Part shown: positions 7,816 through 16,532 of the stretch, piece after piece
How positions within the stretch are numbered: position 1 is the first letter of the stretch
How the letters are laid out: every line of letters begins with the position of its first letter
Origin: Candidatus Acidulidesulfobacter diazotrophicus
Lineage (GTDB): Bacteria; SZUA-79; Acidulodesulfobacterales; Acidulodesulfobacteraceae
Assembly: GCA_004195025.1 (NCBI GenBank)
Contig: SGBB01000017.1
Span: 1-47,036, forward strand
Reading direction: 5' to 3'
Length of the DNA stretch: 47,036 bases
The notes under the pieces: generated by a model
Seen by the model: only the letters and a program-made list of their open reading frames with translations
Databases searched by the model: none
What the model was told of the DNA's origin: nothing
Translations under genes and position numbers: made by a program

Positions 7816-9354
7816 ATGAATGATTTTTTAAGCTATTTAGATAAAGAAATATTAAAATATAAATCGGAAAATAATGCAGTTAACTGTGCAGTTATATCTT
7901 CAGGATGTAAGCTGAATCAATTTGAATCCTATCAATTTGAGTCGTTATTTAAAAATAGCGGCATTAATGTCATAGAATCTTTTAATATTAATAAAATTAA
8001 CGAAAATCAGGTTCATATTTTTCTTATAAATACATGCTCGGTTACCGAAAAAGCCGATAATGAAACAAAAAGAATAATTAACAGAATCAAGAAAAATTAC
8101 CCGTTAAGCACCATTATACTTACAGGCTGTTTTGCGCAATTAAATAAAGAAACATATGTTAAAGCAGAATATCAAAATGCCGGAATAAAATTAATTGATA
8201 ATATTCAAAAGCTTGATATTTTAACAAAATATACAAATAAAGATAAAAAAATATTTTCTCCTGCCCAAAAAAGAATAAGAGCTAATTTAAAAATACAGGA
8301 AGGATGCGATATAAAATGCGCATTTTGCATTATACCTCAGGCGAGACCTATACACTGGTCGTTAGATTTTAAAGAAGTTTTGTCTTCAATAGAAGAATTT
8401 TATAAAGCGGGATATAAAGAAATTATTCTATCGGGAATGAATATCGGCTCTTACCGTTCTTTTTACGAAGAATCGTATAGCAATAATTCGGATAGCAATA
8501 GTTATAATTACAACAATTACAATAGAGACAATTTCAAGCAGAATAGGCAAAAAAATCAAATCGGCAATGTTAACAATAATTATTATAATTACAATACTAA
8601 TATAAATGGCGATTATTACAGCAATAATAGCAGTTATTACTATAATAAAAAAATAGAGAAAAATTTTAATTCTTTATTAACGGCTATAGAAGAATTAAAT
8701 TTTCCTGTAAAAATAAGAATCAGCTCTATTGATCCGATACACATCAATGATGATTTAATAAATATTCTGGCGAACAGCAAAAAAATACAAAATCATTTTC
8801 ACATTCCGATTCAGAGCGGTTCAAATAAAATACTGAATTTAATGAAAAGAAATTATACTTTTGAAGAATATTTTTCTGTAATTGACAAAATAAATTCAAA
8901 AGTTAAAGATGCTGCGATAGGCACCGATATTATCTCGGGTTTTCCAGGGGAAACGGAAGAAGATTTTAACGAAACAGTTGATAACTTAAATAAATTAGAC
9001 ATATATTATATGCATGTTTTTTCTTACTCCGATAGAAAAGGAACGGAAGCATTTCTAATGAATCATAAAATAAATCAGCACACAATAAAACAAAGGACTT
9101 CAATTTTGAGAAATATTTCACTTCGCAAGAAAAATATTTTTCAAAGAAAATTTTACGGTAAAGTTTTAGATTTCTTAAGTCTTTCAGATAATAAAGCCAT
9201 TAGTTCTAATTATATAAAAGCAAATATACTTAAAGACAAAGACAAAGACAAAGACAAAACAGTTCTTCCAAATACTTTTTTTAAAGGGATATTAATTGAA
9301 CAGGAAGATGTCGCTAAATCTGAAAAAGAAGATGTTTTTTGCAAAATTTGCTAA
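7816..9354 (+). CDS. mtaB: tRNA t6A37 methylthiotransferase MtaB with Asn-rich insert
   Basis: MtaB is a radical-SAM enzyme that adds a methylthio group to N6-threonylcarbamoyladenosine 37. The N-terminal MTTase domain carries Cys31 (SSGCKLNQFES, the GCKxNxxE form typical of MtaB rather than MiaB), Cys74 and Cys105. The radical-SAM cluster is Cys164-x3-Cys168-x2-Cys171 (EGCDIKCAFC). PIQSGSNKILNLMKRNYT and DIISGFPGETEEDF are conserved landmarks. Residues ~221-282 form a Tyr/Asn-rich low-complexity insert, and a KDKDKDKDK microsatellite lies near the C-terminus. The C-terminal TRAM region looks short. An in-frame start exists at 7726 inside iscS, but ATG 7816 begins a normal protein of 512 residues. 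Confidence 0.9.
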   Translation: MNDFLSYLDKEILKYKSENNAVNCAVISSGCKLNQFESYQFESLFKNSGINVIESFNINKINENQVHIFLINTCSVTEKADNETKRIINRIKKNYPLSTIILTGCFAQLNKETYVKAEYQNAGIKLIDNIQKLDILTKYTNKDKKIFSPAQKRIRANLKIQEGCDIKCAFCIIPQARPIHWSLDFKEVLSSIEEFYKAGYKEIILSGMNIGSYRSFYEESYSNNSDSNSYNYNNYNRDNFKQNRQKNQIGNVNNNYYNYNTNINGDYYSNNSSYYYNKKIEKNFNSLLTAIEELNFPVKIRISSIDPIHINDDLINILANSKKIQNHFHIPIQSGSNKILNLMKRNYTFEEYFSVIDKINSKVKDAAIGTDIISGFPGETEEDFNETVDNLNKLDIYYMHVFSYSDRKGTEAFLMNHKINQHTIKQRTSILRNISLRKKNIFQRKFYGKVLDFLSLSDNKAISSNYIKANILKDKDKDKDKTVLPNTFFKGILIEQEDVAKSEKEDVFCKIC

Positions 9355-9401
9355 AAATAAATTCAATAAATATTTAATTATTCTATTACAGGAAAGTCTT
9401 A

Positions 9402-9521
9402 AAACCCCATTTCTTTAGCAGGAGTGGAGGAGTCAGCCCAATTTAATTCTGAATCAGACCAAACCCCATCCTTTTAAATTATTAGTATTAGCTCTCCTCT
9501 TTAGCAGGAGTGGAGACAGCC
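9402..9521. repeat. Imperfect direct repeat between mtaB and the efflux operon
   Basis: AAACCCCAT with CTTTAGCAGGAGTGGAG at 9402-9429 recurs at 9461-9469 and 9499-9515. The second copy contains a small hairpin (CTCCT, 7-nt loop, AGGAG). The block lies between the convergent 3' ends of mtaB and the permease gene, so a termination role is possible, but no T-run follows. Function unknown. Confidence 0.45.
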
Positions 9522-9539
9522 GAAGTTAATAAGAGGCAT

Positions 9540-10760
9540 TTATTCATATCTTAACGCTTCAACAGGATTTAAGTTTGATGCCTTATAGGCAGGATAAAAA
9601 CCAAAAAATACGCCTACCCCTACCGAAAATATAATTGATATAATAATAGGTTCAATAGTTAGAATAGTTTTAAGCGGCGTAATAATAGAAATTAAATCAG
9701 ATATGCCGATGCCAAGCCCTATTCCTAATATTCCTCCGAATAAACTTAAAACTGACGACTCAATTAAAAATTGTTTTAAAATATCGTTTTTTTTTGCTCC
9801 TACTGCCATTCTTATGCCTATTTCTTTTGTTCTTTCGGTAACGGATACAAGCATTATATTCATAATTCCTATGCCCCCTACCAGCAGAGAAACCGCAGCA
9901 ACCGCAGCTAAAAGTATAGTAAATATTTGAGCGCTTGAGCCGGCTGTTTGGGCAATTTGAGTTAAATTTCTTACATAAAAATCGCTTGGTTTATGCGGAG
10001 GTATATGGTGTCTTTGTCTTAAAAGAGCCGTAATTTCATTTTGAGCCGATAAAGTGTCTTGCTTGGATTTTGCCGATACCATAATTATATTAATCCATGA
10101 AATACCTGCTACTTTTTCCATCATTGTAGTTATAGGTATAATAACTATATCATCCTGGTCTTGACCGAATGCGTTAAATCCAATAGTTTTTAATTCGCCT
10201 ATAATTTTAAACGGTACATTATGTATTAAAACTATATGTCCAACTGGATTCATAAGACCAAAAAGTTGAGTAGCGACGGTACTTCCGATTATTGCAACAT
10301 TAGCCGCAGTGTTTACTTGCTGAGAATTAAAAAATGCGCCATTAGTTACAGGCCAATTTTTTATAACAGGAAATGTTGAACTTGATCCCATAATTGATGT
10401 TGCCCAATTATTACCTCTCCATATAACCTGTTCGTTCATTCTAATATTTGCCGAATCTGTTTTTACGGCAGGAAGTTTCCGTATTGCTTTTGCGTCTTTT
10501 AAAGTTAAGGTAGACAGCTCTCCAAATCCTGTTTTTACGCCGCCGATATTGGATGAGCCGGGAAGAATTATTAGAAGATTTGAGCCGAGGGCATTAATAG
10601 CATTCTGAACTGACGCTGACGCCCCCTGACCTATACTGACGGTTGCAATTACGGATGCAACCCCTATAATTATCCCGAGAGTCGTAAGAAAAGACCTTGC
10701 TTTATTTCGGGTAAATGTTTTAAATGCCGATTGTATGTCAAGTAAAATAGGAAATTTCAT
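9540..10760 (-). CDS. MacB-type ABC transporter permease
   Basis: A 406-residue inner-membrane permease of the MacB/FtsX class. It begins with a short cytoplasmic helix (QSAFKTFTRNKARSFLTTLG) and a first membrane segment (GIIIGVASVIATVSIG). A large periplasmic MacB-PCD domain follows, then three C-terminal membrane segments around residues 275-300, 335-355 and 365-390. MLVSVTERTKEIGIRMAVGA and the NPVEALRYE end are family hallmarks. In E. coli MacB the ATPase is fused to this part; here it is a separate gene (10951-11661). It is the last of four minus-strand genes that together form a tripartite exporter. The substrate (macrolide, peptide or other) cannot be read from the sequence. Confidence 0.92.
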   Translation of the reverse strand: MKFPILLDIQSAFKTFTRNKARSFLTTLGIIIGVASVIATVSIGQGASASVQNAINALGSNLLIILPGSSNIGGVKTGFGELSTLTLKDAKAIRKLPAVKTDSANIRMNEQVIWRGNNWATSIMGSSSTFPVIKNWPVTNGAFFNSQQVNTAANVAIIGSTVATQLFGLMNPVGHIVLIHNVPFKIIGELKTIGFNAFGQDQDDIVIIPITTMMEKVAGISWINIIMVSAKSKQDTLSAQNEITALLRQRHHIPPHKPSDFYVRNLTQIAQTAGSSAQIFTILLAAVAAVSLLVGGIGIMNIMLVSVTERTKEIGIRMAVGAKKNDILKQFLIESSVLSLFGGILGIGLGIGISDLISIITPLKTILTIEPIIISIIFSVGVGVFFGFYPAYKASNLNPVEALRYE

Positions 10761-10835
10761 AATTTATACCACATTTATTATGCTATTATATATGTTGCTA
10801 TGATAATTCTATGATAATTATTAATAACTTTGCCA

Positions 10836-10938
10836 AGATTTATCGTTTCACCAGTTGTGCATCATTCCTGCGAAAGCAGAAATATACAGGAATCTAATGT
10901 CCCTTAATGCATTGCTGTATATCTAATAATCTCTGCCG
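10836..10938. repeat. Degenerate copy of the dispersed repeat inside the efflux operon
   Basis: GATTTATCGTTTCACC and CATTCCTGCGAAAGCAG match the block at 4912-4951, and the following GGAATCTAATG...TTAATGCATTGCTGTATATCTAA resembles 4950-4985 and, more distantly, 28706-28765. It occupies the 190-base gap between the ATPase and permease genes, which is otherwise unusually long for an operon. Confidence 0.55.
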
Positions 10939-10950
10939 GCAATTTTAGAA

Positions 10951-11661
10951 TCAATCATTTACGATATGTCCGTCTTTAACTATTATATGTTTTTTGGCAA
11001 AAGCTGCTACAACAGGTTCATGAGTTACAAGTATTATCGTAACATTCCTTTCTTCATTTATTTTCTTAAAAAAAGACATAAGCTCGCTGCTTCTTACTGA
11101 ATCAAGATTCCCTGTCGGTTCATCAGCCATAATTATAGACGCATTATGCACTATTGCTCTTGCAATAGCAACTCTTTGCTGTTCCCCGCCGGATATTTGA
11201 TTCGGAAAATTATTTTCTTTATTTTCGTCAATATCCACTAACCTTAGAGCATCTTTTGCTTCTATAACCGCTTCTTTGTGCGGTATTCCGGCATAAAATA
11301 AAGGAAGTTCCACATTTTCAATAACGGAAAGTCTTTGAATAAGATTGAAACCCTGAAAAACGAAACCTATTTTTTTATTTCTTATTTCGGCTAACTGGTC
11401 TTTGTCTAACTTAGATACATCCATACCCTCAAGAAAGTATTTTCCTGAAGTAGGTTTGTCTAAACAGCCGAGAATATTCATCATTGTAGATTTTCCGGAA
11501 CCTGAAGCACCCATAATTGAAAAGAATTCGCCTTTATATATGGTTAAATTAATGTCTTTTAAAGCCTCGTAATTAATGCTGCCTGTTTTATAAATCATTC
11601 CGATATGTTCAAGATTTATTACAATATCGCCGCCGCCGTTATTTTTTTTTAAATCATTCAT
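10951..11661 (-). CDS. ABC transporter ATPase, MacB/LolD type
   Basis: A 236-residue ATP-binding subunit. Walker A is GASGSGKST (about residues 53-61), the Q-loop is FVFQGFNLI, the ABC signature is ISGGEQQR, Walker B is IIMADEPTGNLD and the switch His is in LVTHEP. Sequence and length fit the LolD/MacB group, which works in extrusion from the inner membrane or periplasm rather than uptake. It precedes the permease gene and follows the adaptor gene, so it should power this exporter. Confidence 0.94.
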   Translation of the reverse strand: MNDLKKNNGGGDIVINLEHIGMIYKTGSINYEALKDINLTIYKGEFFSIMGASGSGKSTMMNILGCLDKPTSGKYFLEGMDVSKLDKDQLAEIRNKKIGFVFQGFNLIQRLSVIENVELPLFYAGIPHKEAVIEAKDALRLVDIDENKENNFPNQISGGEQQRVAIARAIVHNASIIMADEPTGNLDSVRSSELMSFFKKINEERNVTIILVTHEPVVAAFAKKHIIVKDGHIVND

Positions 11662-11856
11662 AGCGTTGCTTTTATTTTTAGTTTAGTTATGTATATTAAA
11701 AATTAAATATTAAAAATATTGTTAATATAATTTATTTATTTCTTTTTTAAAATTTAGCAGCTTATCAATTAAATTTAATTAATTTTTTTATTTATTAAAA
11801 TTTAATTTAGTTATATATATTTATTTAATATTATTTAGTTTATTTAAATTATTCAA

Positions 11857-13059
11857 TTAAAAAAACATTTTTCTTTTTGGTCCTTGAGGCTGCTTATTTT
11901 GCGCATTATTTGAAGAATTTAATCCTGTTATTACTTCAGAGCCTATTTTGATTTTATTAGATATTACCTCAGTGTAGCTGTTATTGTTAATACCTAATTT
12001 TACGATAACAGGAACAGGCTTGTTTTTTTGCTCAATCCATACTACGCCTTCGCCTGTTTTTAATTCGTCGGTAATTTTACTAATTATATGTTTACTTTCA
12101 TTTGCCGGAATAAACCTTAGAGCGATGTTTGGGACAGCCATTACATTCGCTTTTTTCTCAATATAAATTTTAGGTATAGCAGTCATACCGGGCAAAAGCA
12201 AATGATCATTATTATTAAAAAAAATAGTGACATTGTAGCTTACAACCCCTGAAACAACGGTTGGATTAATTCTTACATTATGCACGTTCCCGTAAAATGT
12301 TTTACCGGGATATGCGTAAACCGTGAATGCCACCTTATTGCCTTTTTTTATTCCTCCGAGGTCGGCTTCGTTTGTAGTCGTGTCAATTTCCATTTTACTT
12401 ATATTTTCCCCGATAGTAAAAAGGGTCGGTGTCTGAAAGCTTGATGCTACAGTTTGCCCCACCATTACACTAACATTTATTACGATACCGTTAACCGGAG
12501 AATATATTTTGCAATAAGATAAATTTGTTTCGTCTATGCTGAGCTGAGCTTTATCGGCTTTTACGATGCCGTCTAAAAATTTTAACTGAGCTGCGTCTTG
12601 AAGATAAACGCTTTCAGCATTTTGTTCGGTTGAATGCGATATTAGATTTTCTGCCCATAATTTTTTATTTCTGGTATAGGTTAGTTTGTCAAAATTTAAT
12701 AGCGCAACCTGTTTCGAGACATTTGCTTCCGCTGATAGTAAATTTGCCTTGTCCATATTAACTCTTGCAATGAATGTCGTAGGATCTATTTCGGCTAAAA
12801 GCTGACCTTTTTTTACGTTAGTATTATACCAGACATCAAGTTTACTGATTTGGCCGGAAACCTGAGCGCCGACATTAATAGTATGAACAGGGTTAATCGT
12901 GCCTGTAGTAAGTACTGATTTTTGTATGGTCATAGGTTTGATTTTATATAATTTATAAGAATATGATTTCGCGCCCGTGTTTTTTATAAAATATATTGCT
13001 AAGCCGATTATTATTATAAATACAATAATAATAATGTATAATTTTTTCTTATTTTTCAT
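11857..13059 (-). CDS. MacA-like periplasmic adaptor (membrane fusion) protein
   Basis: A 400-residue RND/HlyD-family adaptor. An N-terminal membrane anchor (residues 7-25, Ile-rich) is followed by a lipoyl half-motif (VGAQVSGQISKLDVWYNTNVKKGQ is split here around VSGQI). A helical hairpin with alternating charged and Ala residues follows (about 95-165), then the second lipoyl half (YSPVNGIVINVSVMVGQTV), a beta-barrel and a membrane-proximal domain. It links the inner-membrane transporter to the outer-membrane channel. Gene order TolC-like, adaptor, ATPase, permease on one strand supports a complete export machine. No regulatory gene is adjacent. Confidence 0.92.
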   Translation of the reverse strand: MKNKKKLYIIIIVFIIIIGLAIYFIKNTGAKSYSYKLYKIKPMTIQKSVLTTGTINPVHTINVGAQVSGQISKLDVWYNTNVKKGQLLAEIDPTTFIARVNMDKANLLSAEANVSKQVALLNFDKLTYTRNKKLWAENLISHSTEQNAESVYLQDAAQLKFLDGIVKADKAQLSIDETNLSYCKIYSPVNGIVINVSVMVGQTVASSFQTPTLFTIGENISKMEIDTTTNEADLGGIKKGNKVAFTVYAYPGKTFYGNVHNVRINPTVVSGVVSYNVTIFFNNNDHLLLPGMTAIPKIYIEKKANVMAVPNIALRFIPANESKHIISKITDELKTGEGVVWIEQKNKPVPVIVKLGINNNSYTEVISNKIKIGSEVITGLNSSNNAQNKQPQGPKRKMFF

Positions 13060-13272
13060 TATAGACTAAATCTCCATAAATTATTTATAATGATAATTAA
13101 TTATATTAGTAACATAAATCAAGTGTAACATTTAAATAAATTTAATAGGTTTTACAGACTTTGACTTTATAGATTTAATTATATTTAAAAATATCCATAA
13201 ACATAAATTATTTTAAATAATGATACAATCAAAATATCCTCTATATTTATTTTTATTAATTCTAAAATTCAA

Positions 13273-14829
13273 TTATTTTAAATAATGATGTATTAACAGA
13301 CCAAGGTCTGAATATAATTTAGCTTTTTGATAAAAATATGTAAATTCTGCATTTATATAATTTGTTTTGCTTGTTATATATTGAGAGTTTGCAGTTACAA
13401 GCTGTACCATTGAACCTACCCCCACTTTATAGCTTTTAAGAGCCAGCTCATAAGCTAAGCCTGAAGATTTTAACGATTGCTGTAAAGCTTTTGCGGTAAG
13501 ATATTGATTTATTAAATTATAATAATCTTGCGAAACGCTATAAACTAAATTATTTTTAATTAATTGTTTATTCTCGATATTGCTGTTTAATTGCGCTTTG
13601 GCGGCTCCTACGCGATTTTCGGTTAAAAATCCGTTAAATATAGGGATACTGACAGTTATACCGACAGCATAATTTCTATTCAGAGGAAAAGAAGAATTTT
13701 CCCCGGTATAAGAGAAATTTGAATTAAGTGAAGGATAATAGCCTGTATTTGCTTGATTTACAGATGCTTTAGACGATTCAACCGTAAAAGATGCCTGTTT
13801 CAATTGAGGATTATGTTTAAGACCGTTTGCTATAAGTTTATCTAATTTTGTTTTAAAAGATTTAAATTGAACAGAATTAACAAAATAATAATGTATTCCT
13901 GATTTAGGAGATATACCTATAGAATTAAAAATTGCAAGTTTAGCTATTTTTACATTAAAAGTAGAATTAATATAAGATGCTTTAGCTGTTTCCATAGTAG
14001 CTTTGGCTGTTTCTGCGTCAAGTAAATCGCCTGTGCCGACTTTATAGAAAGCGTATGCTTCTTTATAAAGAATTTCATCATTTTTTAAGTTTTCTTTATC
14101 TGCCAGTTCTAATTGTTTATCTTCAAAATAAGATTCAAAATTAAATATAACATTATATAAATCGTTGTTAATAGTAAGATTGTAAGAGTATTTTTGGCTA
14201 AGCATATTATATTTTGACTGAAGATAATTATAATATCTTGAACCAAAAGAATATAGCATTAAAGTGGCATTAATACCTACATGGTAATCATTTATAAAAT
14301 AATTTTGGTTAATATTATTAATTATTACCTGATTTCCAATAGTTTGAGCAGCCCCTCTATTGTTTACATTCATAACGGTTTCTTTGGTGAAACCTGCATC
14401 AGCAGAAATTTGAGGATAATATTGATAAGTTGATTCATTATTTAAATATACGTAATTTAAATAATTGTATTTGCTTGATAATATCCCGGGGTAATGTTCC
14501 AATGCCAATTTCAGCGCTTGCTTGAGGTTAATATATTTATTATTTTTGTTTATAATTTTAAATGCCGCGGCAGAAGAGACAGAAGCAGGCATAGTGTGAT
14601 TTTTGATATTATTTTTAGGATGCATTAAAGTTTGAGCATATGAATTTGAAGAATAATAAGATGCGGAAAAAACCAATGCAATAATTAAAAAAATAAAAAA
14701 TAATATAAAAGGTTTTATATATTTAGTATAAAAAAAAAGTGTCGGGCGCCTTTTTTTTAAATTAGAATCATTTACGTAAACAAACGAATCTTTAGACAAA
14801 GCAATATAGGAATAATTAATTAATTTCAT
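13273..14829 (-). CDS. TolC-like outer-membrane efflux channel
   Basis: A 518-residue outer-membrane factor. A signal sequence with hydrophobic core at about residues 40-57 ends at a likely cleavage point SYA-Q near 64; the 35-residue polar part in front is unusually long, so the real start may lie downstream at a non-ATG codon. LKQALKLALEHYPGILSSK opens the first repeat. Two long-helix repeats follow, with the classic GVGSMVQLVTANSQYITSK and GTGDLLDAETAKATM segments. It is the first gene of the exporter set and probably has its promoter in the 247-base gap shared with rimO. Confidence 0.9.
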   Translation of the reverse strand: MKLINYSYIALSKDSFVYVNDSNLKKRRPTLFFYTKYIKPFILFFIFLIIALVFSASYYSSNSYAQTLMHPKNNIKNHTMPASVSSAAAFKIINKNNKYINLKQALKLALEHYPGILSSKYNYLNYVYLNNESTYQYYPQISADAGFTKETVMNVNNRGAAQTIGNQVIINNINQNYFINDYHVGINATLMLYSFGSRYYNYLQSKYNMLSQKYSYNLTINNDLYNVIFNFESYFEDKQLELADKENLKNDEILYKEAYAFYKVGTGDLLDAETAKATMETAKASYINSTFNVKIAKLAIFNSIGISPKSGIHYYFVNSVQFKSFKTKLDKLIANGLKHNPQLKQASFTVESSKASVNQANTGYYPSLNSNFSYTGENSSFPLNRNYAVGITVSIPIFNGFLTENRVGAAKAQLNSNIENKQLIKNNLVYSVSQDYYNLINQYLTAKALQQSLKSSGLAYELALKSYKVGVGSMVQLVTANSQYITSKTNYINAEFTYFYQKAKLYSDLGLLIHHYLK

Positions 14830-15032
14830 AATTTTTTTTTATTAATTCTATTAAATTTTTATAATATAATATATTATATTATACCGTATGAATTAAAACT
14901 ATATGAATGAATTAAATTTAATTATAAAACTATATTGTAAACGCAATATAAACAATTCTTAAATGAAAGCAAATAAATTTATAAAAATTATTAACAATGC
15001 TATTTTAATTATATCTTTAATTATGTCTATTG

Positions 15033-15079
15033 AATTATCTATGTCTATTTAATTATCTATGTCTATTTAATTATCTATG
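15033..15079 (+). repeat. 18-bp tandem repeat running into the rimO start codon
   Basis: AATTATCTATGTCTATTT is present at 15033-15050 and 15051-15068, and a third, partial copy at 15069 supplies the ATG at 15077 used as the first rimO start. No Shine-Dalgarno sequence can be seen before it; further ATGs in frame stand at 15086 and 15095. Confidence 0.7.
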
Positions 15080-16504
15080 CCTACTATGTCTACCATGAAT
15101 AATTTAAAATTTCATCTTATAAGTTTAGGATGTCCCAAGAATCAGGTTGACTCCGAAGATATGTTTACAATTTTAAAAAAAGAAGGGCTGATTTTTAATC
15201 CTGAAATTTCAGGAAGTGATATATGTATAGTGAACACATGCGGTTTTCTTGAGAAAGCTAGAAAAGAATCCATTGATGTTATCGTGGAGACTATTAATTA
15301 TAAACTTAACGGCGACATTAAACATATAATAGTTACAGGATGTATGGTAAATAATTATAAAGATAGTCTTATAAAAGAATTGCCGGAAGTTGATTATTTC
15401 CTGTCTACTTTTGATGAATCGGCTATTGCGGATATTGCAAAAAATAAATTAGATGTATTTGCGCATACGAATAAAGAATATATAAATAAAGTCGATTTAG
15501 ATGTAATTGAGAGGGAGCATTTTAATCTAAAAAGAACAGCTTATTTAAAGATTTCTGAAGGATGCGGCAGGCAATGCTCATTTTGCATTATACCTTCCAT
15601 AAGAGGTCAATATAAATCTAAGAGCGTTGAGGATTTAAAAAAAGAGGTGTTATATTTGTCTGAAAACGGAGTTAAAGAATTAATACTGATATCGCAGGAT
15701 ACTTCATATTACGGGGTTGATAATAATATTAAAGACGGGCTTTATATTTTATTAAAAGAATTAATAAAAGTTAAAAAAATAAAATGGATTAGACTTATGT
15801 ATCTTTACCCTGCTTTAATAACCGATAATTTAATATCGCTTATTAAAGGAGAAGAAAAAATTCTTAAATATATAGATATGCCTGTTCAGCATATAAGCGA
15901 CAATGTATTAAAACTTATGAAAAGATCTACGGATAAGAGAACGGTTTTGAGATTGATAGAAAAATTTAAAGCCGAAATTCCGAATATTGCTTTAAGAACA
16001 TCTCTAATCGCCGGTTTTCCAGGAGAAACAGAAGATGATTTTAGCGAACTGCTGTCTTTTATAAAAGAAACAAAATTTGACAATCTTGGAGTGTTTAAAT
16101 ATTCCGATGAGCGTGAAGCCGCTTCTTTTAAATTAGATAATAAAATAAATGTAAAATTAAAAAACGAAAGATATAAAGCGCTAATGCAGCTGCAGAACTC
16201 ACTGCTGCCTGAAATATTTTCAAAATATATCGGAAAAAATTATGATGCCGTAATAGATAATGAAAATAGCGGCTCGAATATTATTAAAGCAAGAACTTAT
16301 TTTCAGGCGCCCGATATAGACGGATGTACTTATATATACTTAGAAAATAATGGCGGCAAAGGTATCGGCAATAATAACGATAATAATAGGAGTGATGTTA
16401 TTGATAGAATCGGTAAAATAGATTTTTTGCAGGTGAAAATTACCAAACAAAAAGATTATGATTTATATGGCGTTATTAAAAATAACGAGTTGCAATTAAT
16501 TTAA
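15077..16504 (+). CDS. rimO: Ribosomal protein S12 methylthiotransferase RimO
   Basis: RimO is a radical-SAM enzyme that methylthiolates the conserved aspartate of ribosomal protein S12. SLGCPKNQVDSE with Cys19 is the RimO-specific N-terminal motif; Cys55 and Cys89 complete the auxiliary cluster and Cys163-x3-Cys167-x2-Cys170 (EGCGRQCSFC) the radical-SAM cluster. QDTSYYGVD, YLYPALIT, DMPVQHISDNVLKLMKR and IAGFPGETEDDF are also typical. The C-terminal TRAM domain carries a short Asn-rich insert (GIGNNNDNNRSD). The start is uncertain among ATG 15077, 15086 and 15095, because the region is a tandem repeat. 475 residues from the first start. The stop is 28 bases before the addA-like gene. Confidence 0.95.
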   Translation: MPTMSTMNNLKFHLISLGCPKNQVDSEDMFTILKKEGLIFNPEISGSDICIVNTCGFLEKARKESIDVIVETINYKLNGDIKHIIVTGCMVNNYKDSLIKELPEVDYFLSTFDESAIADIAKNKLDVFAHTNKEYINKVDLDVIEREHFNLKRTAYLKISEGCGRQCSFCIIPSIRGQYKSKSVEDLKKEVLYLSENGVKELILISQDTSYYGVDNNIKDGLYILLKELIKVKKIKWIRLMYLYPALITDNLISLIKGEEKILKYIDMPVQHISDNVLKLMKRSTDKRTVLRLIEKFKAEIPNIALRTSLIAGFPGETEDDFSELLSFIKETKFDNLGVFKYSDEREAASFKLDNKINVKLKNERYKALMQLQNSLLPEIFSKYIGKNYDAVIDNENSGSNIIKARTYFQAPDIDGCTYIYLENNGGKGIGNNNDNNRSDVIDRIGKIDFLQVKITKQKDYDLYGVIKNNELQLI

Positions 16505-16532
16505 ATGTGACAAGAAATAATTAAACTTAAAT

